Source of the DNA: Pseudomonadota bacterium
GTDB taxonomy: Bacteria > Myxococcota > Polyangia > Polyangiales > Polyangiaceae
DNA length: 18,763 bases
Assembly: GCA_023419055.1 (NCBI GenBank)
Contig: JAEZYO010000597.1
Span: 1-18,763, forward strand
Direction of reading: 5' to 3'
A model generated the notes under the pieces. That model searched no databases, was not told the origin of the DNA, and worked only from the letters and a program-made list of their open reading frames with translations. Positions within the stretch are counted from its first letter, which is position 1, and every line of letters begins with the position of its first letter. Positions 6,295 to 14,073 of this stretch are shown here, piece after piece. Both the position numbers and the translations under genes were made by a program.

Positions 6295-7314
6295 ATGTCG
6301 TCCGAGCTCGAGGCCATCAAGAACTTCCGCCCTATCTCGGCTCGCCTGGCCACCGCCGGGCAGCCAACCGCGGAACAGGTTGAAGTCATCGCCCGAGCCG
6401 GCTTCCGAACGCTCGTGAACCTCGCGCTGCCGACCTCGGACGGCGCGCTCATCGACGAGGCGCGGGTCGCCATGCGCCACGGGCTCGAGTACCTGCACTT
6501 CCCGCTCGACTTCAAGGAGCCGGAGCTCGCGACGGCGCTCGAGTTCCTGCGCGCGCTCCGCAGCCGGGCGAGCCAGCCCGTGTTCGTCCACTGTGTGATG
6601 AACTACCGGGTCTCGGCGCTCGTCTACGCGCACCGCGTGGCCGTGCTGGGAGACGACGTCGGGAAGGCGCGGCGCGCCTTGCTCTCGGTGTGGGAGCCGA
6701 GCGAAGTCTGGAGGCGCATCATGGCTGACGCGGCGCGCCTGTCGCTCAGGCCGGTACACCTGGAGAGCGAGCGCCTGATCTTGCGCGAGGTGGAGCTCGA
6801 CGACGCGATGCCGATGCAGGCCTACGCGGGCGACCCCGAGGTCTGCCGCTTCATGACCTGGGGCCCGAACACCCTCGAGCAGACGCGCGCGTTCTGCGCG
6901 AGCCAGCTCGACGTGCAGCGTGGTCGCGACCGGCGCGACTACGAGCTCGCCGTGATCGAGAAGTCGAGCCGTGAGCTCGTGGGCGGCGTGGGCCTTCGGG
7001 TGCGGAACACCGTGCAGCGAGAAGGCGACGTGGGGTACGTGCTGCGACGCGATCGCTGGGGGCAGGGGCTGACGGCGGAGGCGGTCACGGCGGCGCTCCG
7101 GTTCGGCTTCGGGGTGCTCGGTCTACACCGCATCTGGGCGACGGCGGACGCTCGCAATGTACAATCCACTAGGGTGATGGAGAAGGCGGGGATGCGGCGC
7201 GAGGGGCTCATGCTCAGGAGCCTGCACATGCAGGGCGCGTTCAGAGACACCGTGCTCTACGCGATCCTCGAGGACGAGTTCTGGAAGGCCGAGTCCCCGG
7301 AGATCTCGGGCTGA
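6295..7314 (+). CDS. Fusion: tyrosine-phosphatase-like domain plus GNAT (RimJ/RimL-type) acetyltransferase
   Basis: This 339-residue cytoplasmic protein carries two enzyme-like domains. Residues 8-125 resemble the beta-lactamase-hydrolase-like/protein-tyrosine-phosphatase family. They have Ala-Gly-Gln-Pro-Thr at 21-25, typical of the first strand region, and a catalytic loop His99-Cys100-x4-Arg105-x-Ser. The C-x4-R spacing is one shorter than in classical tyrosine phosphatases, as in this subfamily. Residues about 152-332 form a GNAT domain of the RimJ/RimL class, opening with Ser-Glu-Arg-Leu-Ile-Leu-Arg, with the acetyl-CoA loop at 247-263 (Gly-Tyr-Val...Arg-Trp-Gly-Gln-Gly) and Asn-x-x-Ser-x-x-Val-Met-Glu-Lys-Ala-Gly near 288-299. 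The ATG at 6295 is preferred over an in-frame TTG at 6265 that overlaps the xylosidase gene. It starts 22 nt after that gene and may share its transcript. Its last 58 bases overlap the convergent cyclase gene. Substrates of either domain are unknown. Confidence 0.88.
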   Translation: MSSELEAIKNFRPISARLATAGQPTAEQVEVIARAGFRTLVNLALPTSDGALIDEARVAMRHGLEYLHFPLDFKEPELATALEFLRALRSRASQPVFVHCVMNYRVSALVYAHRVAVLGDDVGKARRALLSVWEPSEVWRRIMADAARLSLRPVHLESERLILREVELDDAMPMQAYAGDPEVCRFMTWGPNTLEQTRAFCASQLDVQRGRDRRDYELAVIEKSSRELVGGVGLRVRNTVQREGDVGYVLRRDRWGQGLTAEAVTAALRFGFGVLGLHRIWATADARNVQSTRVMEKAGMRREGLMLRSLHMQGAFRDTVLYAILEDEFWKAESPEISG

Positions 7315-8642
7315 GCCAGGCGTCCGCGTAGCGAGCGCACGCCGATCTCGCCCTTGCCCTTGAGCTCTCGCAGCGAGGGCAACCCGAGCTCGTGGGTCGC
7401 TTCGAGGAGCTCCGCCACGCCTTCGGTGACCAGGATCTCGCCGCCTCGCGCCGAGGTCTCGAGCCGGCTCGCGACGTTCACGGCATCACCCCAGAGGTCG
7501 TACAGCAGGCGCTCCCTGCCGAGCACGCCCGCGACCACCTCGCCCCGAGCGAGCCCGATGCGCATGGCGAGCGGGCGGCCCCGCGCTTCGCCGAATCGCG
7601 TCGCGGCGGCTTGCATCGCCAGCGCCGCGTCCGCCGCGGCGACGACGTCGAGCGGAGAGGGCGCCAGGATGCCGCGCACGGCGAGGTAAGCGTCGCCCAC
7701 CGTCTTGATCTTTTCGAGCGCGTACCGGCTCGCGATGGCGTCGAACTCCGAGAACAGCTCGTCGAGGAGATCGACCATCTCCGGCGCGGAGAGCTCGCTC
7801 GCCAGGCGCGTGAAGCCGACCAGGTCCGCGAGCAGGACGGTGACGTCGCGGTGCGCGTCGGCGATGCGGGTCTCACCGTTGCGCAGGCGCTCGGCGATGC
7901 GCGCGGGCAAGACCGCGTCGAGCAGCCGGTCCGACTTCTTGCGCTCTGCCTCGAGCCGCCGATTGGCGTGCTCGAGCTCCGTGCTCTGGCGCGCGATCGT
8001 CACGCGCTGGACGAAGGCGGTCGCCTTCCCGCCGTAGATCATGCGCGAGAAGAACAGGCAAGCCAGAGAGAAGCTCAGGCCGTTCACGAGCTGGCTGAAG
8101 GTGAGGGAGGGGCTCGCCGAGAAGTAGAGCTGACCTCCGACGAAGCTCCCGAGGCCCGACGCGAAGGCGAGCAAGGTCCAGCGCGTCTCGAAGGTGACGA
8201 AGAGCGCCGCGCCCAAATTGACGATCAAGAAGACCGTGATCCCGGCGCCGATCAGCTGATCGACCCCCGACAGCCAACCGCTCCACGGCAGGAGCACGAA
8301 GATCATCGAGTAGGCGGCGGCCGAGCGCACGCGCGGAGAACGCCTCCGCCCGAGCAGCGCGAGCGAGGTGACCGAGGCGAGCTCGATCAGGACGTGGAGC
8401 GCGAACAGCCACGCTTGCCAGCGCGCTTCCGCCGGAGCGAGCGCGCTCGCGTCGACGGTGAAGTCGCGGATCAAGAGCGGGACGTGTACCAGCGCGACCA
8501 GCAGAGAGAACAGGCGCATCCGCTCGACCGCCACAGCCCAGAGCTCGGCGTGGAAGGTCGAGCGCTCGGCCCGCGCTAGACGGACGATTCGCGATCCGAG
8601 GAGGGACGCAAGACCCCCCCTCGGGATCGGCGTGCTGGACAA
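7257..8642 (-). CDS. Membrane-bound class III adenylate cyclase
   Basis: This 461-residue protein should make cyclic AMP from ATP. Residues 43-200 contain about six hydrophobic segments, followed by a short linker helix (213-240) and the catalytic domain (about 262-445). All key residues are visible: metal ligands Asp273 (Ala-Asp-Leu-Val-Gly-Phe-Thr) and Asp317 (Val-Gly-Asp-Ala-Tyr), adenine-selecting Lys313 and Asp382 (Tyr-Asp-Leu-Trp-Gly), and transition-state residues Asn389 and Arg393. The Lys/Asp pair indicates ATP rather than GTP. The start is a TTG at 8642 and is uncertain: GTG at residue 37 or ATG at residue 42 would keep all membrane segments. A TATACT hexamer (8651-8656) lies only eight bases before the TTG, so a transcript from it would be nearly leaderless. 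The aminotransferase gene ends 30 nt upstream on the same strand; the 3' end overlaps the fusion gene by 58 bases. Confidence 0.93.
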   Translation of the reverse strand: MSSTPIPRGGLASLLGSRIVRLARAERSTFHAELWAVAVERMRLFSLLVALVHVPLLIRDFTVDASALAPAEARWQAWLFALHVLIELASVTSLALLGRRRSPRVRSAAAYSMIFVLLPWSGWLSGVDQLIGAGITVFLIVNLGAALFVTFETRWTLLAFASGLGSFVGGQLYFSASPSLTFSQLVNGLSFSLACLFFSRMIYGGKATAFVQRVTIARQSTELEHANRRLEAERKKSDRLLDAVLPARIAERLRNGETRIADAHRDVTVLLADLVGFTRLASELSAPEMVDLLDELFSEFDAIASRYALEKIKTVGDAYLAVRGILAPSPLDVVAAADAALAMQAAATRFGEARGRPLAMRIGLARGEVVAGVLGRERLLYDLWGDAVNVASRLETSARGGEILVTEGVAELLEATHELGLPSLRELKGKGEIGVRSLRGRLAQPEISGDSAFQNSSSRIA

Positions 8643-8672
8643 GGTCCCGGAGTATACAGGGGCGTCCGCCGC

Positions 8673-9941
8673 TCAGGTTCGCGATCGCTCGACGAGCGAG
8701 GTGAGCCGCGCGACGGCCTTGTCGATCACGCTCTCGCTCGGACCAAAGGAGAAGCGGGCGTGGTGCTTGAAGCGTGAAGCCCTGCCCACGCGGCGGCCCC
8801 CGGGGTCGACGTCGAAGAAGTTTCCGGGGACCGTGATGACCTTCTCCGCGAGCGCGGCTCGAAACAATCCTTCGCCCGTGTTGAGGGGCGCCGGCAGGTT
8901 CGAGACGTTACCCCAGGCATAGAACGTGCCCTCGGGTTCGCGTTCGAACCGCACGCCGATGCGGCGCAGGCCGTCGATCATCTTGTACCGCTTCTTGCGG
9001 AAGGTTTCGCGGATTGCTTCGGCTTCCTGTCGCGCGTGCTCCGCGCTCAGCACCGAAAGCGCGGCGGCCTGCATGGGGCGCGAACCGCCCCCGTCCAGGA
9101 ACGAGCCCGCGCTCGCGAGCGACTCGATCACCTTCTTCGGCCCGATGGTCCAGGTGACGCGCCACCCCGGGTAGCGCCAGTTCTTGGTCAGGCCGTCGAA
9201 AATCACGACCGGATCCTTCTCGACGTCCTCGACGAACTCCGCGGCGCTGATCACGGGCGGGCCGTCGCGCCAGATGTAATGCGAGTAAAACTCGTCGATC
9301 AAAAGCGAGCAGTCGAGCTCGCGCGCCGTCGCCACCCAGGAGGAGAGCTCCGGACCCATGATGACCTTACCGGTCGGGTTACACGGGTTCGAGAGCAGGA
9401 GCGCGCCGAGGCCTCGGCCCGCGATCTCGCGCCGGAGCTCGGCGAGCGAAAAGTCGTAGCCTCGCTCCGGGTCGAGCAAGATGGGGATAGGCGTGAAACG
9501 CCTGAAAATGTCGAGCAGCTCCTCGTACGCCGTGTAGTCCGGGAGAAAGTGGCCGAGGTGCACCTGGGCGATCGCGGCGCAAGCGCGCATGATGGACACT
9601 CGGCCGCCGCCGCAGACCGCGACATTTTCGGCACTGTATTTCGAGGGCAGGCCCCGCCGGAACAGGTCGTTGTACATGCCGGCGACCGCCTCCCGCACTT
9701 CCCAGAGCCCGGCGACCGGAGCGTATTCCTGATCGTTCGTGTGAATCGTCAAAGACTCGACGCGGGGTGGCGCGCCCAAAAGCGGGCCGGTTTCCGGCTG
9801 CCCCTGGCCCAGATTGCACCACTCGGGATCTTCCGGGCGAAACCCCGCGCGCTGGGCCTCGGTGGTGACGTAAATCACGCCCGTGCGAGGCACGGGGCGA
9901 AAGGCGCTAGGCGGACGTTCTGGCTCGGCTTCCCTGGTCAT
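8673..9941 (-). CDS. Pyridoxal-phosphate aminotransferase, class I/II fold
   Basis: This 422-residue cytoplasmic enzyme is a fold-type I PLP aminotransferase of the aspartate/aromatic/alanine superfamily. The cofactor lysine is Lys253 in Leu-Thr-Lys-Asn-Trp-Arg-Tyr-Pro-Gly-Trp-Arg, where Arg261 is the phosphate-binding arginine. Asn188 lies in Asn-Pro-Cys-Asn-Pro-Thr-Gly-Lys, and Asp216 and Tyr219 are in Ile-Asp-Glu-Phe-Tyr. A glycine-rich Cys-Gly-Gly-Gly-Arg at 110-114 begins the helix near the cofactor, and Arg396 is the likely substrate-carboxylate ligand. The ATG at 9941 gives a family-typical length; an in-frame TTG at 10016 would add 25 residues without support. It is read divergently from the ABC importer across 110 bases and may be cotranscribed with the downstream cyclase gene (30 nt gap). 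The amino-acid substrate cannot be told from the sequence. Confidence 0.92.
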   Translation of the reverse strand: MTREAEPERPPSAFRPVPRTGVIYVTTEAQRAGFRPEDPEWCNLGQGQPETGPLLGAPPRVESLTIHTNDQEYAPVAGLWEVREAVAGMYNDLFRRGLPSKYSAENVAVCGGGRVSIMRACAAIAQVHLGHFLPDYTAYEELLDIFRRFTPIPILLDPERGYDFSLAELRREIAGRGLGALLLSNPCNPTGKVIMGPELSSWVATARELDCSLLIDEFYSHYIWRDGPPVISAAEFVEDVEKDPVVIFDGLTKNWRYPGWRVTWTIGPKKVIESLASAGSFLDGGGSRPMQAAALSVLSAEHARQEAEAIRETFRKKRYKMIDGLRRIGVRFEREPEGTFYAWGNVSNLPAPLNTGEGLFRAALAEKVITVPGNFFDVDPGGRRVGRASRFKHHARFSFGPSESVIDKAVARLTSLVERSRT

Positions 9942-10051
9942 GCGGCCGCGAGCGTAAACTAGCGGACGGCTCGGAGCCAGGGTCCGGCCGGTACAATCCC
10001 TACTCGTCGTTCGCAAGACAGCGCGGACATCTTGAGCTAACTTGCCGAGCC

Positions 10052-12064
10052 ATGCTTCGGCGCGCCGCGCTGGTTCTCGCGGTTGCTCTTTCGGCCCTGG
10101 GCTGCACGAACGACCCGTACCCGAAGGGTCACGCGGACGACAAGGTCCTCTACAGCGTCTTCGACGAGGCGCCGAAGACGCTCGACCCGGCGGTCGCGTA
10201 CACGACCGTCGAGCACGACGTAACCGGGAGCGTCTTCGACACCCTGGTCGAATATCACTACCTGAAGCGGCCCTACGAGCTCATCCCCGGGCTCGCGGAA
10301 GCAGTCCCCGAGCCGGAGAACCTCCCGGACGGCAAGGTTCGGTACAGGTTCAAGCTGCGGCCGGAGCTTTTGTTTCAGAACGACCCGTGCTTCGAGCTCG
10401 GTGGCAAGGGCCGGAAGACGCGTCAGATCACCTCGCGCGACTTCGCGTTCGAGCTCAAGCGCATCGCCGATCCGGCCGTGAACTCGCCGGTCATCGAGTC
10501 GTTCGGCGCCATCGACGGCTTCGTCGAGTTCTCGAAGCGCCTGACCGAGCGCCGAAAATCCGATCCCGCCTTCGCCGCGCTGCCGGTGCACCTGCAGTAC
10601 GAGCGCGTCGGCGAGCTCTCCGGCGTGAAGAGCAGCGACGACCTCGTGCTCGAGATCGTCCTCACCAAGCCGTACCCGCAAATCCTCTACTGGTTCGCGA
10701 TGCCGTTCGCCTCGCCGCTGCCGTGGGAGGCCGTCGAGTACTACGACGGTGAAGAGGGGCGCGACGCGCTCGCGGATCACCCGGTCGCGTCGGGCCCGTA
10801 CCTGCTCGCCAAGTACGACAAGCAGCTCCAGATCGTGCTCGAGAAGAACCCCAATTGGTACGGCGTGCGGCACCCGGAGTGGAAGGCTCCCGGCGCCACG
10901 TACCCGACCGAGGGCGCGCCCGGCGACGCGGAGGCGGGCCTGCTTCTTCCTCAATACGTCGGGCAGCCGCTGCCCTTCATCGAGCGCGTGGAGTTCCGGC
11001 GCGAGAAGGAGACCATCCCGACCTTCAACAAGTTCTTGCAGGGCTACTACGACACCTCCGGCGTCAGCAACGAGAGCTTCGACAAGGTGGTGAGAGACAA
11101 GGAGCTCTCACCCGAGATGAAGGAGATGGGCGTCAAGCTCAACAAGTCCGTGTTCGCCGGGACGTACTACCTCGGCTTCAACATGGACGACCCGGTGGTC
11201 GGAAGCGCCGGCGGCGAACGCTCGAAGAAGCTCCGTCAGGCCATGAGCCTGGCCGTCGACTTCAAGGAGTTCTCGCGCATCTTCCTGAATGATCGCGGCG
11301 TGCCCGCAGAGACCCCGATCCCGCCGGGCCTCTTCGGCTACGAGCCGGAGTACAGGAACCCCTTCCGCCAGGTCGATCTCGGCAAGGCGGCCAAGCTCCT
11401 CGTCGAAGCAGGCTACGCGAACGGCATCGATCCGAAGACCAAAGCTCCGCTCCACCTCACGTTCGACGTCGGCAGCACCGACTCCGACCGCCAGCTCCAG
11501 TTCAAGTTCTACACGAACGAATGGCGGAAGATCGGGCTCAACGTGACGGTCGAGGCCACGAGCTACAACAAGTTCCAGCAGAAGGTCCGGGACGGCGCGT
11601 ATCAGATCTTCATCTGGGGTTGGATGGCCGACTACCCGGACCCGGAGAACTTCCTCTTCTTGCTGTGGTCGCAGATGGCGCGCAGCAAGAACAACGGCCC
11701 GAACACCGCGAACTTTTCCGACCCCGAGTACGACCGGCTGTTCTCGAAGATGAGCACGATGGAAAACGGCCCGGAGCGGCTCGCCATCATCCGGGAGATG
11801 CGCGGCATCCTCGAGGACCAGCGGCCCTGGATCGAGCTCTATCACCCCGAGAACTACGCGCTCTATCACCAGTGGCTCTTCAACGTGAAGACGCCCGGCC
11901 TGAGCCTCATCACCACCAAGTACCGGGACCTCGACCCGAAGCTCCGCGCCGAGAAGCGCCGCGAGTGGAACCAGCCGCGGATGTGGCCCGCCTACTTGCT
12001 CATCGCCCTCATCGCGGCGGTCGTGATCCCCGGCGTCCGAACGTTCTTGAGGGAGCGCCAATGA
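10052..12064 (+). CDS. ABC importer substrate-binding lipoprotein (SBP_bac_5/DppA-OppA family) with C-terminal membrane helix
   Basis: This 670-residue envelope protein should capture peptides, nickel chelates or oligosaccharides and deliver them to the permeases encoded next. Residues 1-18 form a lipoprotein signal ending Ser-Ala-Leu-Gly-Cys18. The mature part has the family pattern: Pro-Lys-Thr-Leu-Asp-Pro-Ala at 41-47, Ser-Gly-Pro-Tyr-Leu near 248-252, and a C-terminal lobe with Gly-Trp-x-Ala-Asp-Tyr-Pro-Asp-Pro-Glu-Asn-Phe. It is longer than the usual 500-550 residues, with extra segments in the first lobe. Unusually, the last 28 residues hold a hydrophobic helix (about 645-661) followed by Arg-x-x-Leu-Arg-Glu-Arg, suggesting inner-membrane anchoring. 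It is the first gene of a five-gene unit. A TACAAT hexamer at 9992-9997 is a possible -10 box without a good -35. The substrate is undetermined. Confidence 0.92.
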   Translation: MLRRAALVLAVALSALGCTNDPYPKGHADDKVLYSVFDEAPKTLDPAVAYTTVEHDVTGSVFDTLVEYHYLKRPYELIPGLAEAVPEPENLPDGKVRYRFKLRPELLFQNDPCFELGGKGRKTRQITSRDFAFELKRIADPAVNSPVIESFGAIDGFVEFSKRLTERRKSDPAFAALPVHLQYERVGELSGVKSSDDLVLEIVLTKPYPQILYWFAMPFASPLPWEAVEYYDGEEGRDALADHPVASGPYLLAKYDKQLQIVLEKNPNWYGVRHPEWKAPGATYPTEGAPGDAEAGLLLPQYVGQPLPFIERVEFRREKETIPTFNKFLQGYYDTSGVSNESFDKVVRDKELSPEMKEMGVKLNKSVFAGTYYLGFNMDDPVVGSAGGERSKKLRQAMSLAVDFKEFSRIFLNDRGVPAETPIPPGLFGYEPEYRNPFRQVDLGKAAKLLVEAGYANGIDPKTKAPLHLTFDVGSTDSDRQLQFKFYTNEWRKIGLNVTVEATSYNKFQQKVRDGAYQIFIWGWMADYPDPENFLFLLWSQMARSKNNGPNTANFSDPEYDRLFSKMSTMENGPERLAIIREMRGILEDQRPWIELYHPENYALYHQWLFNVKTPGLSLITTKYRDLDPKLRAEKRREWNQPRMWPAYLLIALIAAVVIPGVRTFLRERQ

Positions 12065-12084
12065 CGGAACGGGAGGACGCCTAG

Positions 12085-13050
12085 GTGCTCGCTTACATCA
12101 TCCGCCGGCTCGGTTACGGCTTGCTCGTCGTCGTCGGCGTGCTCGCGGTGCTCTACGCGCTCTTCTTCCTCATTACCTCGCCAGACGACATCGCTCGTAA
12201 GGCGGTGGGGGAGAAGGCTCCCGCGGCCGTAGTCGAGCAGTGGAAGGCGAACCACGGCTACGATCGCCCGCTCTGGCCGAAGTCGGGCGCCTGGACCGAC
12301 AACCTCCTGGTGGACCACTTCCACCGCATGCTGACCTTCGATTTCGGCCGCAGCGACGCGGACGGCGTGCCGATCTTGACGCGCATCAAGGACGGAGCCG
12401 GGCCGAGCCTTTCGCTCACGGTACCGCTCTTCATCATCGGCGTCCTGATGTCGATCACGCTCTCGCTGTTCGTCGCCTTCTTCCGCGAGACCTACATCGA
12501 CAAGGTCGGCGTGTTCCTGTGCGTGCTCGGGATGAGCTTGTCGATCTTGCTCTACATCATCGGCGGGCAGTTCTTGCTCGGCAAGTACCTGCGCTGGTTC
12601 CCGATCTCGGGCTTCGATCCTTCGCCGACCGTCATTGCGCGCTTTCTGGCGCTCCCGATCGTGGTGAACCTGATGGCGTCGCTCGGCGGCAGCGTCCGCT
12701 TCTACCGTACGGTCTTCGTCGAGGAGATCCACCGCGACTACGTACGGACGGCGCGCGCCAAGGGCGCGGGCGACGCTCGCATCATGGGCCGCCACGTGCT
12801 CCGGAACGCCATGATCCCGATCCTCACCAACGTGGTGATGGAGATCCCGTTCCTGTTCACCGGCGCCCTGCTCACGGAGGCCTTCTTTGGCATCCCTGGC
12901 CTCGGGGCGATGACCGTGGACGCCATCTTCGGCAACGACTTCTCGACGCTGCGCGCCATGGTCTACATCGGCGCGCTGCTCTTCATTTTCGGGCAGATCC
13001 TGACCGACATCAGCTACAGCATCGCAGACCCGCGCGTGAGGCTCGAGTAG
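12085..13050 (+). CDS. ABC importer inner-membrane permease 1 (DppB/OppB family)
   Basis: This 321-residue permease is the first of two membrane subunits forming the import channel. It starts with the typical Met-Leu-x-Tyr-Ile-Ile-Arg-Arg-Leu and a membrane helix at 11-30. A periplasmic region (31-108) follows, then about five further helices. The cytoplasmic EAA loop that contacts the ATPase is at 222-243 (Arg-Thr-Ala-Arg-Ala-Lys-Gly-Ala...His-Val-Leu-Arg-Asn-Ala). The C-terminus has Asp-Pro-Arg-Val-Arg, usual for this family. The GTG start at 12085 has a Shine-Dalgarno GGGAGG at 12071-12076. A seven-codon reading frame (12061-12084) begins inside the stop of the preceding gene and ends directly against this start, so translation may be coupled. 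The next permease gene begins one base after the stop. Confidence 0.93.
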   Translation: MLAYIIRRLGYGLLVVVGVLAVLYALFFLITSPDDIARKAVGEKAPAAVVEQWKANHGYDRPLWPKSGAWTDNLLVDHFHRMLTFDFGRSDADGVPILTRIKDGAGPSLSLTVPLFIIGVLMSITLSLFVAFFRETYIDKVGVFLCVLGMSLSILLYIIGGQFLLGKYLRWFPISGFDPSPTVIARFLALPIVVNLMASLGGSVRFYRTVFVEEIHRDYVRTARAKGAGDARIMGRHVLRNAMIPILTNVVMEIPFLFTGALLTEAFFGIPGLGAMTVDAIFGNDFSTLRAMVYIGALLFIFGQILTDISYSIADPRVRLE

Positions 13051-14073
13051 ATGGAAGAGCATCGAGTCGCGAACGTCGTCGTCTTCCTGCTGCTCGCCGG
13101 CGGCGCGGGGATCGTGCGCTTCGTGCACAAGAACCGCATCTGGCGCGAGGCGGCCCAGCAGCTCTGGCGCAGGCGCCGCTTCTCGATCCTGGTGCTCGCC
13201 CTCTACGCCTTCGTGGCGCTGCTCGACTCCGTCTCGTGGAAGGGCGGCGCGGTCTCCGGCTCCGACGCGGTCGCCCAGCACGAGGCGCGCAGCGTCCTCG
13301 ACCGCGCCTTCACGGACACGAGCGAGAAGAGCTACTCGGCGCCGTTCGCCGACGTCGAGTTCACCGGGAAGGCCAAGCTCAGGAAGCCGGGCACCCACGT
13401 GCTAGGGACCGATCAACTGGGCCGCGACGTGCTCTACCTCACGCTGAAGGGCGCGCGGGTCGCGATCTTGATCGGCGGGCTCACGAGCTTGATCGCGATC
13501 CCGCTCGCGCTCCTGTTCGGGGTGAGCGCCGGTTACTTCGGCAAGTGGATCGACGACATCGTGTTTTTCATGGTGAGCACGCTGGCGTCCATCCCGAGCA
13601 TCCTATTTTTGATCGCGCTCATCATGGCGCTCGGTAAGAGCACCCTGAACGTCTGCATCGCGCTCGGGGTGACGAGCTGGGTCGGCTTCTGCCGGCTTTC
13701 GCGCGGCGAGACCTTGAAGCTCCGGGAGCTCGACTACGTGCACGCGGCGCGCACGCTGGGCGTGCCCGAGTGGAAGATCATCTTCCGCCACATCGTCCCG
13801 AATTTGATGCACCTCGTGGTGATAACCTTCGTGCTCCTGTTCTCGGGCCTCGTGCTCACGGAGGCGGTCCTCGCGTGGCTCGGCATCGGCGCGGACGGGA
13901 GCTGGGGCCAGATGATCGCGCAGGCCAAGAACGAGCTCTCGCGTGAGCCCATCGTTTGGTGGAACCTGATCGCGGCGGGCGTCGCGCAGTTCGGGCTGCT
14001 CCTCGCGGTCAACTTCGTGGGCGACGCCGTGCGCGACGTGCTAGACCCCCGCACGCTGAGAGAGAACCTGTGA
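13051..14073 (+). CDS. ABC importer inner-membrane permease 2 (DppC/OppC family) with extra N-terminal helix
   Basis: This 340-residue protein is the second channel subunit. The family signature His-Val-Leu-Gly-Thr-Asp-Gln-Leu-Gly-Arg-Asp-Val-Leu is at 116-128, and the ATPase-contacting EAA loop at 231-252 (His-Ala-Ala-Arg-Thr-Leu-Gly-Val-Pro...His-Ile-Val-Pro-Asn). Two hydrophobic segments (7-24 and 44-60) precede the periplasmic loop where relatives usually have one. If both span the membrane, the N-terminus would lie outside. The loop between the second segment and the signature is also long (about 60-112). The ATG directly abuts the preceding TAG, with GAGG at 13038-13041 as a plausible ribosome-binding site. 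The stop overlaps the next gene as GTGA. Confidence 0.92.
   Translation: MEEHRVANVVVFLLLAGGAGIVRFVHKNRIWREAAQQLWRRRRFSILVLALYAFVALLDSVSWKGGAVSGSDAVAQHEARSVLDRAFTDTSEKSYSAPFADVEFTGKAKLRKPGTHVLGTDQLGRDVLYLTLKGARVAILIGGLTSLIAIPLALLFGVSAGYFGKWIDDIVFFMVSTLASIPSILFLIALIMALGKSTLNVCIALGVTSWVGFCRLSRGETLKLRELDYVHAARTLGVPEWKIIFRHIVPNLMHLVVITFVLLFSGLVLTEAVLAWLGIGADGSWGQMIAQAKNELSREPIVWWNLIAAGVAQFGLLLAVNFVGDAVRDVLDPRTLRENL

Noticed and set aside
9992..9997. TACAAT as a firm -10 promoter for the importer operon
   Set aside because: The hexamer is reasonable, but no -35-like sequence lies 16-18 bases upstream; kept only as a remark.
9942..10016. 25-residue N-terminal extension of the aminotransferase from a TTG
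   Set aside because: There is no ribosome-binding site, it runs into the divergent promoter gap, and the ATG at 9941 gives a normal protein.
11992..13398. Long minus-strand open frame of 468 residues antisense to the importer genes
   Set aside because: It crosses two solid permease genes and consists mainly of charged low-complexity residues (Glu, Asp, Arg, His), the usual shadow signature in GC-rich DNA.
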